This document shows, piece by piece, positions 20,335-30,286 of a stretch of 64,000 nt of DNA (the first letter of the stretch is position 1; the number at the start of each line of letters is the position of its first letter). Both the position numbers and the translations under genes were made by a program. Source of the DNA: Citrobacter koseri (lineage in GTDB: Bacteria > Pseudomonadota > Gammaproteobacteria > Enterobacterales > Enterobacteriaceae). Under the pieces are notes generated by a model that did not search any database, was not told the origin of the DNA, and saw only the letters and a program-made list of their open reading frames with translations. The stretch lies in assembly GCA_900446925.1 (NCBI GenBank), contig UAVY01000002.1, positions 248,001-312,000 on the forward strand, read 5' to 3'.

Positions 20335-21757
20335 TCAGACAATCTGCAACGTGCCCTGACGGTACTTACGCTGATAGATAACGGAAGTCAGCACGATTGG
20401 GATGACGACCGCGATCGCCATCGCCATGCTAAACACCTGCCAGTAGCTCGGCTGGATAGAAAGGATGCCCGGCAAGCCACCGACGCCGATCCCGTTCGCC
20501 ATAACGCCGTTCAGGCCGCATAACAACCCGGCGAGGCCAGAGCCGATCATGGCGCACAGCATCGGGAAGCGGTATTTCAGGTTGATGCCGTACATCGCCG
20601 GTTCGGTCACGCCGAGGTAGGCGGAGATGGCGGCCGGAACGGAAATTTCGCGTTCGTTGTGCTTACGGCTGGAGATAATAATGCCCACCACAGCGGAAGC
20701 CTGGGCGATATTCGATAGCGCAATCAACGGCCATACCGGCGTACCACCCATGCTCTGAATCATCTGCATATCGATAGCCAGCGTAGTCTGATGTACGCCG
20801 GTAATGACCAACGGGGCGTACAGGAAGCCGAACAGCGCCGCACCGACAGGGGCGAAACTCCCGGTCATCAGATGGCGCACCGCAAAGGCCACACCATCGC
20901 CAATCATGCGACCAAACGGGCCGATAAAGGCGTGTGCGAGAAAGACCGCGAGGATCAACGAGCATACCGGCACCACCACCAGATAGAGGTAATCCGGCAC
21001 GATGCGCTTCATGCGCGTTTCAATAAAGCCGAGCGCCAGACCCGCCAGCAATGCCGGGATGACCTGCGCCTGATAGCCGACTTTCGCAATGCTGAACATG
21101 CCGAAGTCCCACACTTCAGGAGCCTGCTGGCCCAGCAGATAGGCGTTCATCAACTGCGGCGACACCAGTGTTACGCCGAGTATGATACCGAGGATCGGCG
21201 TGCCGCCCATTTTCTTCACCGCAGACCAGCAGATCCCGACCGGCAGGTAGAAGAAGATCGCTTCGCCGATCAACCACCAGGAAGTCGTAGATCGTTTTCA
21301 GCGCGGGATGCATCTGCGCCAGCGTCTGGCCGTTGCTCATCGGCAGATCGCCGATCACGTTGCGAAAACCTAAGATCAGACCGCCGCTGATCAGCGCAGG
21401 CAGCAGCGGGAAGAAGATCTCAGCGAAGTGGGAGATCAACTGCTCGTGCCATTTCATATTCTGCCGCGCGGCTTTTTTAGCCTGCTCTTTGTCGGCGTGC
21501 GCCTGACCGGTGGTTGCCAGCAGCGCGTTGTAGTAGTCGCCAACGTCAGTGCCAATCACCACCTGGAACTGCCCGGCGTTGGTGAAGCAGCCTTTAACCA
21601 TCGGTAATTGTTCAATTTCTTTCGGTCTGGCATTTGCTGGCTGGTTCAGCACAAAGCGCAGGCGAGTAATGCAGTGGCTCACCGTGGCGATATTGTCTCG
21701 CCCGCCGACCAGTTCAATCAGCTGGTCTATATCAGCTTGTTTTACTTTGCTCATCAT
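20335..21757 (-). CDS. treB: PTS trehalose-specific EIIBC (one frameshift)
   Basis: About 473 residues. EIIB phosphocysteine in VSHCITRLRFVL near residue 28; EIIC membrane domain after residue 110 with HEQLISHFAEIFFPLLPALI, GVHQTTLAID and TEPAMYGINLKYRFP. It imports trehalose as trehalose-6-phosphate using the general EIIA-Glc. One extra G near 21271 breaks the gene; the repaired sequence is DFLWLIGEAIFFYLP. Begins MMSKVKQAD at 21757. Controlled by TreR through the operator at 21879-21890. Confidence 0.96.
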
Positions 21758-21791
21758 AAAGCCCCGTGGCAGATGAAATGTGTCCCTGTAA

Positions 21792-21827
21792 GCCGGATGA
21801 TAAGACGCTTTAGCGTCGCCATCCGGC
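21792..21827. repeat. REP element between treR and treB
   Basis: GCCGGATGATAAGACG ... CGTCGCCATCCGGC palindrome downstream of treR and upstream of the treB start. Confidence 0.85.
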
Positions 21828-21878
21828 AGCTCTTACGTTGTTGGCGCAAGAGTATATCTTCGGTGAATATTAAAAAAT

Positions 21879-21890
21879 GGGAACGTTCCC
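21879..21890. promoter_or_regulatory. TreR operator
   Basis: GGGAACGTTCCC is a perfect 12-base palindrome in the treB promoter region. LacI-family regulators bind such sites, and this sequence fits the known TreR operator ahead of treBC in E. coli. Confidence 0.8.
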
Positions 21891-21930
21891 GAAACGCAGC
21901 GAAGATCACAAATTACCGTTCAGAAAAGAA

Positions 21931-22878
21931 TCAGGAGAGGGTAGACGGAATGACGATCTGGCGGGGATCGCTGCGGCCGTTGATTTGCTCGATCAGCTGT
22001 AAGGCCGCTTGTTTCCCGGCTTCAGCGTAACCGGGATCAACCGTGATAATCTCCGGGTGGAGAAATTTCATCAGCGGCGTGTTCCCGACGCTCGCCAGTT
22101 GCAGAGAATCGATACGCTGTTCCTGCAAATATTTACTGGCGCCCAGCGCCAGCGTATCGGTCGCGCAGACCAGCGCGCTGGTGTCTGGCGTAATGACATC
22201 CGCAGCGTGCTCATAGCCTTGTTTCATCGCCAGGCCAGGCAGAGCGGCGACAGGGTGCAGTTTATTTTTTTTGCAGAAACTCAGATAGGCTTCGTGACGG
22301 CGCTTACCGGTCGTGACGTCGCTGTGAGGCACGCCGAGAAAGCTGATCGCCCGATGTCCCTGGTCATACAGACGCTGCATTAAGGTATGGATAGCGCCTT
22401 CGTCGTCATAGCACACCGACGCAAAACCGCTGGCGTCCCTTGCCAGCAGCACCAGCGAGGCCTGCCAGGGCGCAAGCATCTCCTCGCAAATACCGGTAAA
22501 ACCGAACAGCACCACGCCGTCAATATTACGCCGTCTGAGCATCCCCAGGTGTTCTTCTACCAGTTCTGGCGAGAACTGACTCTCCATCATGATGGGATCG
22601 TAACCCTGCTCGTAAAATGCGGGCAGCATGGTCTGGACGGCGAGGTTTTCTGACAGGGAATCCAGACGGGTAACAATAATGGCGACCACTTTATCACTTT
22701 GCCCGCGCATGGCGCGTGCGGAACGGGAAGGGGAAAAACCATGTTGATTCATTACGGCTTCCACACGTTCACGAGTCCGTTCACTTACCCCGCTTTCGTT
22801 GTTGAGCACGCGGGAAACGGTGGATTTCCCTACGCCGCTTAAGCGGGCAATGTCTTTAATGGTCAGCCGATTCTGCAT
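21931..22878 (-). CDS. treR: Trehalose operon repressor (LacI family)
   Basis: 315 residues. N-terminal HTH with hinge: LTIKDIARLSGVGKSTVSRVLNNESGVSERTRERV, then a periplasmic-binding-protein-like core. TreR represses treBC and is relieved by trehalose-6-phosphate. Here it lies upstream of treB in the same direction with 173 bases between, containing its operator. Ends ...RQIVIPSTLS. Intact and of normal length. Confidence 0.97.
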   Translation of the reverse strand: MQNRLTIKDIARLSGVGKSTVSRVLNNESGVSERTRERVEAVMNQHGFSPSRSARAMRGQSDKVVAIIVTRLDSLSENLAVQTMLPAFYEQGYDPIMMESQFSPELVEEHLGMLRRRNIDGVVLFGFTGICEEMLAPWQASLVLLARDASGFASVCYDDEGAIHTLMQRLYDQGHRAISFLGVPHSDVTTGKRRHEAYLSFCKKNKLHPVAALPGLAMKQGYEHAADVITPDTSALVCATDTLALGASKYLQEQRIDSLQLASVGNTPLMKFLHPEIITVDPGYAEAGKQAALQLIEQINGRSDPRQIVIPSTLS

Positions 22879-22992
22879 CCTGTTTTCCCGTGGTGCGCAT
22901 CAAGTTGTGTCAAAAAGAGTAACTTTACTCAAGCCAGGGGCAATGGGTAAAGTCTGGTTTATACGCTTCATCCTTCAAGCTAAATGTTTTTG

Positions 22993-23009
22993 TGTATACG
23001 TTTGGTTTA
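22993..23009 (+). promoter_or_regulatory. PhoP box of mgtA
   Basis: TGTATA-N5-GGTTTA matches the PhoP direct repeat (T/G)GTTTA-N5-(T/G)GTTTA with one mismatch. It lies about 110 bases upstream of mgtL, where PhoP activates mgtA in low magnesium. Confidence 0.7.
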
Positions 23010-23104
23010 ATTACACGGCGGTATCATACCGCCATAATTGCCACAAACCTTATGGTTTTCTGCGTATAATGCGCGGCGCCAATCATTCACTTACCGGAGG
23101 CTGC

Positions 23105-23158
23105 ATGGATCCCGAACCCACCCCTCTCCCGCGATGGAGAAATAGCCCTTTCCGGTAA
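23105..23158 (+). CDS. mgtL: mgtA leader peptide
   Basis: A 17-codon frame, MDPEPTPLPRWRNSPFR. The alternating prolines at positions 3, 5, 7 and 9 are the known sensing element: slow translation of the proline codons changes leader folding and lets RNA polymerase go on into mgtA. The N-terminal half agrees with published enterobacterial MgtL; the last residues vary. It sits 143 bases before mgtA and is preceded by GGAGG. Confidence 0.88.
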   Translation: MDPEPTPLPRWRNSPFR

Positions 23159-23301
23159 GCCTGTTTTTCACTGTCTTACCGGATACGTAAGGCAGTGACG
23201 TTCCCGACGTCCCTGTTATCGCTTTAAATTATCGTCAGGTAAGGTTTTGCCGCGCCTGAGAGATGTTTCTGCGCCACTTTTTCGGCGCGGAGGGACTGCT
23301 T
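23105..23301 (+). promoter_or_regulatory. mgtA 5' leader (magnesium-responsive)
   Basis: The leader between the PhoP promoter and mgtA contains mgtL and several complementary stretches (for example TTACCGGAGG at 23091 and TTTCCGGTAAG at 23149). In Salmonella this leader switches between stem-loops according to magnesium and to mgtL translation, deciding Rho-dependent termination. I assign it by position and by mgtL; I did not fold it. Confidence 0.75.
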
Positions 23302-26010
23302 ATGCTGAAAAATATCACCCGCGAGCTGTTTGCCCGCCTTAACCGTCATTTACCTCATCGTCTGGTGCATCGCGACCCCTTGCCCAGTGCGCAGAGCGTT
23401 GCGAATACTCCGATTCCCCCGTCATTGAGCGATCGCTGCCTGAAAATGGCGGTGATGGAAGAGGCGGCGCTCTGGCGCGCATTCGATGCGCATCCTGAGG
23501 GGCTGAATGTCGCAGAAGTGGAGGATGCGCGCGAGAAATACGGTGAAAATCAGCTGCCCACACAGAAGCCGACTCCGTGGTGGAGACACCTGTGGGTCTG
23601 CTATCGCAACCCTTTCAATATTTTGCTGACTATTCTCGGCGTCATCTCCTATGCCACGGAAGATCTGTTTGCCGCAGGCGTTATTGCGCTGATGGTCGGG
23701 ATTTCGACGCTGCTGAATTTTGTGCAGGAAGCGCGTTCGACCAAAGCGGCAGATGCGTTGAAGGCGATGGTCAGCAATACCGCTACGGTGCTGCGCGTTA
23801 TCAATGAGAAAGGCGAGAACAGCTGGGTTGAGCTGCCCATCGACCAACTGGTGCCGGGCGATATTATCAAGCTGGCGGCGGGCGATATGATCCCGGCGGA
23901 TTTACGCGTTATTCAGGCGCGCGATCTGTTTGTCGCGCAGGCTTCGCTCACGGGCGAATCTCTGCCGGTAGAAAAAGTGGCGACAACCCGCGACCCTAAG
24001 CAAAGCAATCCGCTGGAATGCGACACGCTGTGCTTTATGGGCACCAACGTGGTGAGCGGAACGGCGCAGGCGATTGTCATTGCAACGGGCGGCGAGACCT
24101 GGTTTGGTCAACTGGCTGGCCGCGTGAGCGAGCAGGAAAGCGAGCAAAATGCGTTTCAGAAAGGCATCAGCCGCGTCAGTATGCTGTTGATCCGCTTTAT
24201 GCTGGTCATGGCGCCTATCGTGTTGATCATTAACGGCTATACCAAAGGCGACTGGTGGGAAGCGGCGCTGTTTGCGCTCTCGGTCGCGGTAGGCCTGACG
24301 CCGGAAATGCTGCCGATGATTGTCACCTCCACGCTGGCGCGCGGGGCGGTGAAACTGTCGAAGCAAAAAGTCATTGTTAAGCACCTGGACGCCATTCAGA
24401 ACTTCGGCGCGATGGATATTCTCTGCACCGACAAAACCGGCACGCTGACTCAGGATAAAATTGTGCTGGAGAACCATACGGATGTCTCCGGCAAGCCCAG
24501 CGAACGCGTGCTGCATTCCGCCTGGCTGAACAGCCACTACCAGACCGGGTTGAAAAATCTGCTGGATACCGCAGTGCTGGAAGGCGTGGATGAAGAGTCT
24601 GCGCGTCAGCTCTCCGGGCGCTGGCAGAAAATCGATGAGATCCCGTTTGATTTTGAGCGTCGCCGGATGTCCGTAGTGGTGGCGGAAGAAGCCGATGTGC
24701 ATCAACTGGTGTGCAAAGGCGCGTTGCAGGAGATCCTCAGCGTCTGCACCCAGGTGCGTCACAATGGCGACATTGTGCCGATGGATGACAACATGCTGCG
24801 CCGGGTGAAGCGCGTAACGGATACGCTGAACCGCCAGGGGCTGCGCGTGGTGGCCGTTGCCACGAAGTATCTGCCTGCGCGAGAAGGGGATTATCAACGC
24901 ATTGATGAGTCTGACCTGATCCTCGAAGGCTACATTGCGTTTCTCGACCCGCCGAAAGAGACGACCGCTCCGGCGCTGAAGGCGCTGAAAGAGAGCGGCA
25001 TCACCGTGAAGATCCTCACTGGCGACAGCGAACTGGTGGCGGCGAAAGTATGCCATGAAGTCGGGCTTGATGCGGGCGATGTGGTGACTGGCAGTGATAT
25101 CGAAGGGCTGAGCGATGATGAACTGGCGGAACTTGCCGCGCGCACCACGCTGTTTGCCCGCCTGACGCCGATGCACAAAGAGCGCATCGTCACGTTGCTG
25201 AAACGCGAAGGGCATGTGGTTGGCTTTATGGGCGATGGCATCAATGATGCTCCGGCATTGCGTGCGGCGGATATCGGCATTTCCGTTGATGGCGCCGTGG
25301 ATATTGCCCGCGAAGCTGCGGATATTATCCTGTTGGAAAAGAGCCTGATGGTGCTGGAAGAGGGCGTTATCGAAGGGCGTCGCACGTTCTCCAACATGCT
25401 GAAATACATCAAAATGACTGCGAGTTCTAACTTTGGTAACGTCTTTAGCGTGCTGGTGGCGAGCGCATTCTTGCCCTTCCTGCCAATGCTGCCGCTGCAC
25501 TTACTGATTCAGAACCTGCTGTACGATGTATCCCAGGTGGCGATCCCGTTTGATAACGTGGATGACGAGCAGATCCAGAAGCCGCAACGCTGGAATCCCG
25601 CCGATCTGGGGCGTTTTATGATCTTCTTCGGGCCAATCAGTTCGATTTTCGACATCCTGACCTTCTGCCTGATGTGGTGGGTATTCCACGCGAATGTGCC
25701 GGAAGCGCAAACCCTGTTCCAGTCGGGTTGGTTTGTCGTCGGGCTGTTATCGCAAACATTGATTGTGCATATGATTCGCACGCGCCGCGTACCGTTTATT
25801 CAGAGCCGCGCCGCATGGCCGCTGATGCTGATGACGCTGGTGGTGATGGTGGTGGGTATCGCGCTGCCGTTCTCGCCGTTGGCGGGCTATCTGCAATTAC
25901 AGGCGCTGCCGCTGAGCTACTTCCCGTGGCTGATCGCTATTCTCGCGGGTTATATGACATTGACACAATTAGTGAAAGGTTTTTATAGCCGTCGTTACGG
26001 CTGGCAATAA
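23302..26010 (+). CDS. mgtA: Magnesium-importing P-type ATPase
   Basis: 902 residues from ATG 23302 (MLKNITRELFARLNRHLPHRLV), preceded by GGAGGG; a longer frame from 23263 adds 13 unlikely residues. P-type ATPase landmarks: TGES in ASLTGESLPVEK (actuator), DKTGT (phosphorylated Asp), KGAL and LTGD (nucleotide domain), GDGINDAP (hinge), and membrane helices near 95-150, 290-350 and 690-895. It brings Mg2+ into the cytoplasm when PhoQ senses low magnesium. Intact. The N-terminal 60 residues differ visibly from those I recall for S. Typhimurium. Confidence 0.97.
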   Translation: MLKNITRELFARLNRHLPHRLVHRDPLPSAQSVANTPIPPSLSDRCLKMAVMEEAALWRAFDAHPEGLNVAEVEDAREKYGENQLPTQKPTPWWRHLWVCYRNPFNILLTILGVISYATEDLFAAGVIALMVGISTLLNFVQEARSTKAADALKAMVSNTATVLRVINEKGENSWVELPIDQLVPGDIIKLAAGDMIPADLRVIQARDLFVAQASLTGESLPVEKVATTRDPKQSNPLECDTLCFMGTNVVSGTAQAIVIATGGETWFGQLAGRVSEQESEQNAFQKGISRVSMLLIRFMLVMAPIVLIINGYTKGDWWEAALFALSVAVGLTPEMLPMIVTSTLARGAVKLSKQKVIVKHLDAIQNFGAMDILCTDKTGTLTQDKIVLENHTDVSGKPSERVLHSAWLNSHYQTGLKNLLDTAVLEGVDEESARQLSGRWQKIDEIPFDFERRRMSVVVAEEADVHQLVCKGALQEILSVCTQVRHNGDIVPMDDNMLRRVKRVTDTLNRQGLRVVAVATKYLPAREGDYQRIDESDLILEGYIAFLDPPKETTAPALKALKESGITVKILTGDSELVAAKVCHEVGLDAGDVVTGSDIEGLSDDELAELAARTTLFARLTPMHKERIVTLLKREGHVVGFMGDGINDAPALRAADIGISVDGAVDIAREAADIILLEKSLMVLEEGVIEGRRTFSNMLKYIKMTASSNFGNVFSVLVASAFLPFLPMLPLHLLIQNLLYDVSQVAIPFDNVDDEQIQKPQRWNPADLGRFMIFFGPISSIFDILTFCLMWWVFHANVPEAQTLFQSGWFVVGLLSQTLIVHMIRTRRVPFIQSRAAWPLMLMTLVVMVVGIALPFSPLAGYLQLQALPLSYFPWLIAILAGYMTLTQLVKGFYSRRYGWQ

Positions 26011-26018
26011 TCCAGAAT

Positions 26019-26047
26019 AATGGCTGCTGCGGCAGCCATTACGCTTT
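26019..26047 (+). terminator. mgtA terminator
   Basis: AATGGCTGC / GCAGCCATT, a nine-base perfect stem with a four-base loop, then ACGCTTTT, eight bases after the mgtA stop. Confidence 0.8.
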
Positions 26048-26358
26048 TCTGTACTCCGTAAATATATCCTCACGAAAGTTCCTGTTTTATTTTTTTTGAA
26101 ATACTAAAGAGTGTGACGGATCACAATTTTACTCCTCTTTCAGACATCTTTTTATCAGGAAAAAGACCTTCATTGCAAAAATGAAACAGCGTGCTAAAAA
26201 TATTTCCATTCAGTCATATTTTATGAACATAATTATCGTAATACTTTCTTACATGCGTTGGCCTGCGCAGGCTACGCTGTAAAAGGTCATATATAACTGT
26301 AAGTTAAGCCCGGCACTCTTTTATCCTGTCAGTTAGCGCTATTCATGGCATTTTTTAA

Positions 26359-26421
26359 ACTGCCAGCGAACCCTATAAAGATCGCCAGGATTTGATTAAA
26401 CGGATTCAGGATATGAAGTAA
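26359..26421 (+). pseudogene. Remnant of a TRAP substrate-binding protein gene (dctP-like C-terminus)
   Basis: In the 473-base gap before dctQ, a frame of 20 codons reads TASEPYKDRQDLIKRIQDMK and stops at 26419-26421, 62 bases before the dctQ start. The wording (YKDRQDLIKRIQ) is that of the last helix of DctP-type binding proteins, and the place, just before dctQ-dctM, is where dctP is normally found. An in-frame TAA at 26356 closes it upstream. The rest of the gap (26048-26358) shows no coding signal; it is AT-rich. Confidence 0.6.
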
Positions 26422-26483
26422 TACCTCTGGCGGGGTAAGGACTTTATCCGCCTGAACCTAAAGATTAATTCAAGGGGACGACC

Positions 26484-26993
26484 ATGGGTGAATTTTATTC
26501 GTCGGTAATGGATTTGTTTTACCGAATCTCAATGTGGGTTGCCGGATTGGCGCTGTTGATTATGGTGGCCGTTATTCCCGTCGGGATATTTGCGCGCTAT
26601 GTGATGAACAGCGCGCTGTCATGGCCGGAACCGGTCGCCATTCTTTGCATGGTGACATTCACCTTTGTTGGCGCAGCGGTGAGCTATCGCGCGGGTTCCC
26701 ATATCGCTGTCAGCATGGTGACCGACCGCCTGAGCGAGGGCGCGCAGCGAATCTGTTTCATCGTGGCGGATCTGATGCTGATGGCCGTCAGCCTGTTTAT
26801 CCTCTGGTACGGCTCCCTGCTGTGCTATGACCTGTGGGAACAGCCGGTGGCAGAATTTCCTCTGTTATCAGCGGGTGAGAACTACCTGCCGTTGCCTGTC
26901 GGCTCGGCCATCACGCTGCTTTTCATTATCGAGAAAATTTTCCGTGGTTCGCAGTATCAACGTCCTGTCGTCATGCTGGGCTCAACCCATTAA
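26484..26993 (+). CDS. dctQ: TRAP transporter small membrane subunit
   Basis: 169 residues with four predicted helices (about 15-38, 45-70, 88-112, 130-152), the normal layout of the DctQ subunit of tripartite ATP-independent periplasmic transporters. GGGGACGACC precedes ATG 26484. It pairs with the large subunit 30 bases downstream. The substrate cannot be told. No intact binding-protein gene is nearby. Confidence 0.85.
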   Translation: MGEFYSSVMDLFYRISMWVAGLALLIMVAVIPVGIFARYVMNSALSWPEPVAILCMVTFTFVGAAVSYRAGSHIAVSMVTDRLSEGAQRICFIVADLMLMAVSLFILWYGSLLCYDLWEQPVAEFPLLSAGENYLPLPVGSAITLLFIIEKIFRGSQYQRPVVMLGSTH

Positions 26994-27023
26994 TGCGCGA
27001 CCCCATTTCATAAAGGAAAGCAG

Positions 27024-28311
27024 ATGGATGCATTTATTCTCGTCTTTACGCTCGGCATTATGCTGGCGATTGGGGTGCCGGTAGCATACGCGGTGGGCAT
27101 TAGCGCGATCATTGGCGCCTGGTATATCGACATTCCCCTGGAAGCGGTCATGATCCAGCTCACCAGCGGCGTGAACAAATTTTCGCTGCTGGCGATCCCA
27201 TTTTTTATTCTGGCGGGGGCGATTATGGCGGAGGGCGGTATTGCGCGTCGCCTGGTGAACTTCGCCTACATCTTTGTCGGCTTTATACGCGGCGGGCTGT
27301 CGCTGGTGAACATTGTGGCGTCTACCTTTTTTGGCGCGATTTCCGGCTCGTCCGTCGCGGATACGGCGTCTATCGGCTCGGTGATGATCCCGGAGATGGA
27401 TAAAAAAGGCTATCCGCGTGACTTCGCGGCGGCGGTCACCGCTAGCGGCTCCGTACAGGCGATCCTGACGCCGCCCAGCCACAACTCGGTGATTTATTCG
27501 CTGGCGACGGGCGGTACGGTGTCGATTGCCGCGCTGTTTATCGCCGGCATTCTGCCGGGGCTGCTGTTAAGTTTTACCCTGATGGTGATGTGCGTCGGTT
27601 TTGCCCCATAAGCGCGGTTATCCGAAAGGCGAGCGGGTGCCGTTTCGCCAGGCGTTGAAGATTTTTGTCGATACGCTGTGGGGGCTGATGACGGTTGTCA
27701 TCATCATGGGCGGGATCCTCTCTGGCATCTTCACCGCGACGGAATCGGCGGCGATCGCCTGTCTGTGGGCCTTCTTCGTCACTATGTTTATCTACCGCGA
27801 CTACAAATGGTCTGAACTGCCGAAGCTGATGTACCGCACGGTAAAAACGGTCACCATTGTGATGATCCTGATCGGGTTCGCCGCCGCATTCGGCGCCATC
27901 ATGACCTACATGCAGCTGCCGATGCGCATTACCGAGGCGTTCACCAGTATTTCAGATAACAAATACGTCATCCTGATGTGCATTAACATTATGCTGCTGC
28001 TGATCGGGACACTGATGGACATGGCGCCGCTGATCCTGATCCTGACGCCTGTTCTGCTGCCGGTCACTACGGCATTGGGTATTGATCCGGTGCATTTCGG
28101 CATGATCATGCTGGTGAATCTTGGGATCGGCCTGATTACGCCGCCGGTGGGATCGGTGCTGTTTGTTGCCAGTGCGGTGAGTAAGCAGAAAATAGAGCAG
28201 GTGGTGAAGGCGATGCTGCCGTTCTACGCGGTACTCTTCCTGGTGTTGATGTTAGTGACCTATATTCCGGCGATCTCGCTGTTCCTGCCGAAACTGTTTG
28301 GGGTGATGTGA
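27024..28311 (+). CDS. dctM: TRAP transporter large permease subunit (one frameshift)
   Basis: About 428 residues and 12 or so membrane segments; DctM family, with the characteristic FFGAISGSSVADTASIG and TASGSVQAILTPPSHNSVIY in the first half and LIGTLMDMAPLILILTPVLLP and GLITPPVGSVLFVASAV in the second. One extra C in the CCCC at 27605-27608 separates the halves; repaired it reads CVGFAHKRGYPKGE. It moves a carboxylate-like solute with sodium, normally only together with a DctP binding protein. Confidence 0.88.
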
Positions 28312-28316
28312 TAAAT

Positions 28317-28392
28317 GCCCGGTGGCGCTGGCGCTTACCGGGCCTACAAATGGCACTGCCGTAGGCCGGATAAGGCGAAGCCGCCATCCGGC
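28317..28392. repeat. BIME (two REP units)
   Basis: Two REP palindromes in opposite orientation (28317-28343 and 28365-28392) between the convergent dctM and ridA genes. Confidence 0.9.
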
Positions 28393-28414
28393 GCAGACAT
28401 ATTTTTAAGGAGAC

Positions 28415-28801
28415 TTAGCGGCGAACAGCGATCGCTTCGATCTCGATTTTTACGTCTTTCGGCAGACGCGCAACTTCAACGCATGAACGTGCCGGGAAGG
28501 TCGCATTATGCTCGGTGAAGAATGCTTCATAGGTCGCATTCACGGTCGCGAAGTCGTTCAGGTCTTTAACGAACACGGTTGTTTTCACGATGTCGCCCAC
28601 TTTCAGGCCTGCGGCTTCGACGATAGCTTTTACGTTTTCCAGCGACTGGCGCGCCTGAGCGGACACGTCATCCGGTACGCTGCCAGTTTTTGGATCAACC
28701 GGGATCTGACCGGAAGTGATGATCATGCTGCCCAGGTCAACGCCCTGAACGTATGGGCCGATAGCTGCGGGTGCATTTTCCGTCGCGATAGTTTTGCTCA
28801 T
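28415..28801 (-). CDS. ridA: 2-iminobutanoate/2-iminopropanoate deaminase
   Basis: 128 residues, RidA/YjgF family. It hydrolyses reactive enamine/imine intermediates made by PLP dehydratases, protecting branched-chain amino-acid synthesis. Landmarks: IGPYVQGVDLGSMIITSGQIPVDPKTG, and the Arg of PARSCVEVARLPKDVKIEIEAIA near residue 105 which binds the substrate carboxylate. Starts MSKTIATENAPAA. It follows pyrI by 74 bases on the same strand. Intact. Confidence 0.98.
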   Translation of the reverse strand: MSKTIATENAPAAIGPYVQGVDLGSMIITSGQIPVDPKTGSVPDDVSAQARQSLENVKAIVEAAGLKVGDIVKTTVFVKDLNDFATVNATYEAFFTEHNATFPARSCVEVARLPKDVKIEIEAIAVRR

Positions 28802-28875
28802 GATTTCTCCTGAATTACAGCGGTAAATTAGGTACAGGTCATTATAGGGAGCCGGATACCCATTACCAACCTCAA

Positions 28876-29337
28876 TTAGTTGGCCAGCACCACATAATGC
28901 GAAAACTCTTTTTCGCAGTATTTACATTTGAGCGCAATGTCATCTGTGCGTTTTTTCACTGCAAAACTGGATGAAACCGGCTCAGCATGACTGATGCAGT
29001 TGCTGTTCGGGCAGACCAGCACGTTGTCGATGCGATCCGGCAGGCTCGGGCGCGATTTGCCCACCACATCATAGTTGTCGATGCGGTTTACCGTTGCCTG
29101 CGGCGCGTACAGGGAGAGCTGGTTAACCTGTTCTTCGGTCAGGAAGGTGTTCTCGATTTTAATCAGGTCCTTACGCCCCATCTCGCCGGACGGCAGGTTA
29201 AGGCCGATGGTGATGCGCTGCTCGGTCTCGGTCAGTTTGAACAGCGTCAGTAACTTAAAGCCAACCTGCGCGGGAATGTGGTCGATTACGGTGCCACGTT
29301 TGATCGCTTCAACCTGTAGTTTATTGTCGTGTGTCAT
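28876..29337 (-). CDS. pyrI: Aspartate carbamoyltransferase regulatory chain
   Basis: 153 residues. N-terminal allosteric domain binding CTP/ATP ([18 protein letters not shown]) and C-terminal zinc domain with CPNSNC and CKYCEKEF supplying four cysteines. It joins the PyrB catalytic trimers to form the regulated holoenzyme. Starts 11 bases after pyrB ends. Intact. Confidence 0.98.
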   Translation of the reverse strand: MTHDNKLQVEAIKRGTVIDHIPAQVGFKLLTLFKLTETEQRITIGLNLPSGEMGRKDLIKIENTFLTEEQVNQLSLYAPQATVNRIDNYDVVGKSRPSLPDRIDNVLVCPNSNCISHAEPVSSSFAVKKRTDDIALKCKYCEKEFSHYVVLAN

Positions 29338-29348
29338 CTCTTTTCCCC

Positions 29349-30284
29349 TTACAGTGCCAGATCGCTATTCAGAACCAGTGCCAGTAACGCCTGGCGAGCG
29401 AAAATACCGTTTCCTGCCTGCTGGAAGTACCAGGCGTGCGGCGTTTTATCTACGTCGGTGGTGATCTCATCAATACGCGGCAGCGGATGCAGAACCTTCA
29501 TGTTTTCACGCGCGCCGTTCAGGTCGCTGGCGCGCAGGACAAACTGCGCTTTGACGTTGGCGTATTCGGACGGGTCCAGACGCTCTTTCTGCACGCGGGT
29601 CATATACAGAATATCCACTTCCGCCATCACCTCTTCGATGGCGCTGTGCAGACTCCAGGCAATGCCTTTCTCATCCAGCATATCCAGAATGTATTGCGGC
29701 ATCGCCAGCGCGTCCGGCGCGATAAAGTAGAAGCGGTTGCCGTCAAACTTCGCCAGCGCCTGCGTCAGTGAGTGTACGGTTCGGCCATATTTCAGGTCGC
29801 CGACCATGGCGATGTTCAGATTGTCCAGGCGGCCCTGGGTCTCCTGAATGGTAAACAGATCCAGCAGCGTCTGGGTCGGATGCTGGTTTGCGCCGTCGCC
29901 GGCGTTCAGTACCGGCACGTTGCCGGAGAACTCGGTCGCCAGACGCGCAGCGCCTTCCTGTGGGTGACGCATCACAATCGCGTCCACATAAGTGCTGATA
30001 ACGGAGATGGTATCCGCCAGCGTCTCGCCTTTTTTGCCCAGCGACGTGTTAGCGCTGTCGGAAAAGCCCACCACGCTGGCGCCGAGGCGGTGCATCGAGG
30101 TTTCAAACGACAGGCGGGTGCGTGTGGATGCCTCGAAGAAGCAGCTGGCGATCACTTTATGCTTCAGCAGCTCCGGCTGTGGATTGGCTTTTAATTTCGC
30201 CGCCGTCGCCAGAACCAGATTGAGGTCATCGCGGCTGAGGTCGTTTATGGAAATGATGTGTTTTTGGTATAGCGGGTTAGCCAT
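29349..30284 (-). CDS. pyrB: Aspartate carbamoyltransferase catalytic subunit
   Basis: 311 residues from [21 protein letters not shown] (ATG 30284; the longer frame to 30308 runs back into the leader). First committed step of pyrimidine synthesis: carbamoyl phosphate plus aspartate to carbamoyl aspartate. [19 protein letters not shown] holds the carbamoyl-phosphate-binding [14 protein letters not shown] near 268-275 is also in the active site. Expression is set by attenuation in the pyrL leader. Intact. Confidence 0.98.
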   Translation of the reverse strand: MANPLYQKHIISINDLSRDDLNLVLATAAKLKANPQPELLKHKVIASCFFEASTRTRLSFETSMHRLGASVVGFSDSANTSLGKKGETLADTISVISTYVDAIVMRHPQEGAARLATEFSGNVPVLNAGDGANQHPTQTLLDLFTIQETQGRLDNLNIAMVGDLKYGRTVHSLTQALAKFDGNRFYFIAPDALAMPQYILDMLDEKGIAWSLHSAIEEVMAEVDILYMTRVQKERLDPSEYANVKAQFVLRASDLNGARENMKVLHPLPRIDEITTDVDKTPHAWYFQQAGNGIFARQALLALVLNSDLAL

Positions 30285-30286
30285 GT

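Noticed and set aside
23902..25500. A 532-codon open frame on the minus strand
   Set aside because: Antisense shadow of the intact mgtA gene; no ribosome site or family resemblance.
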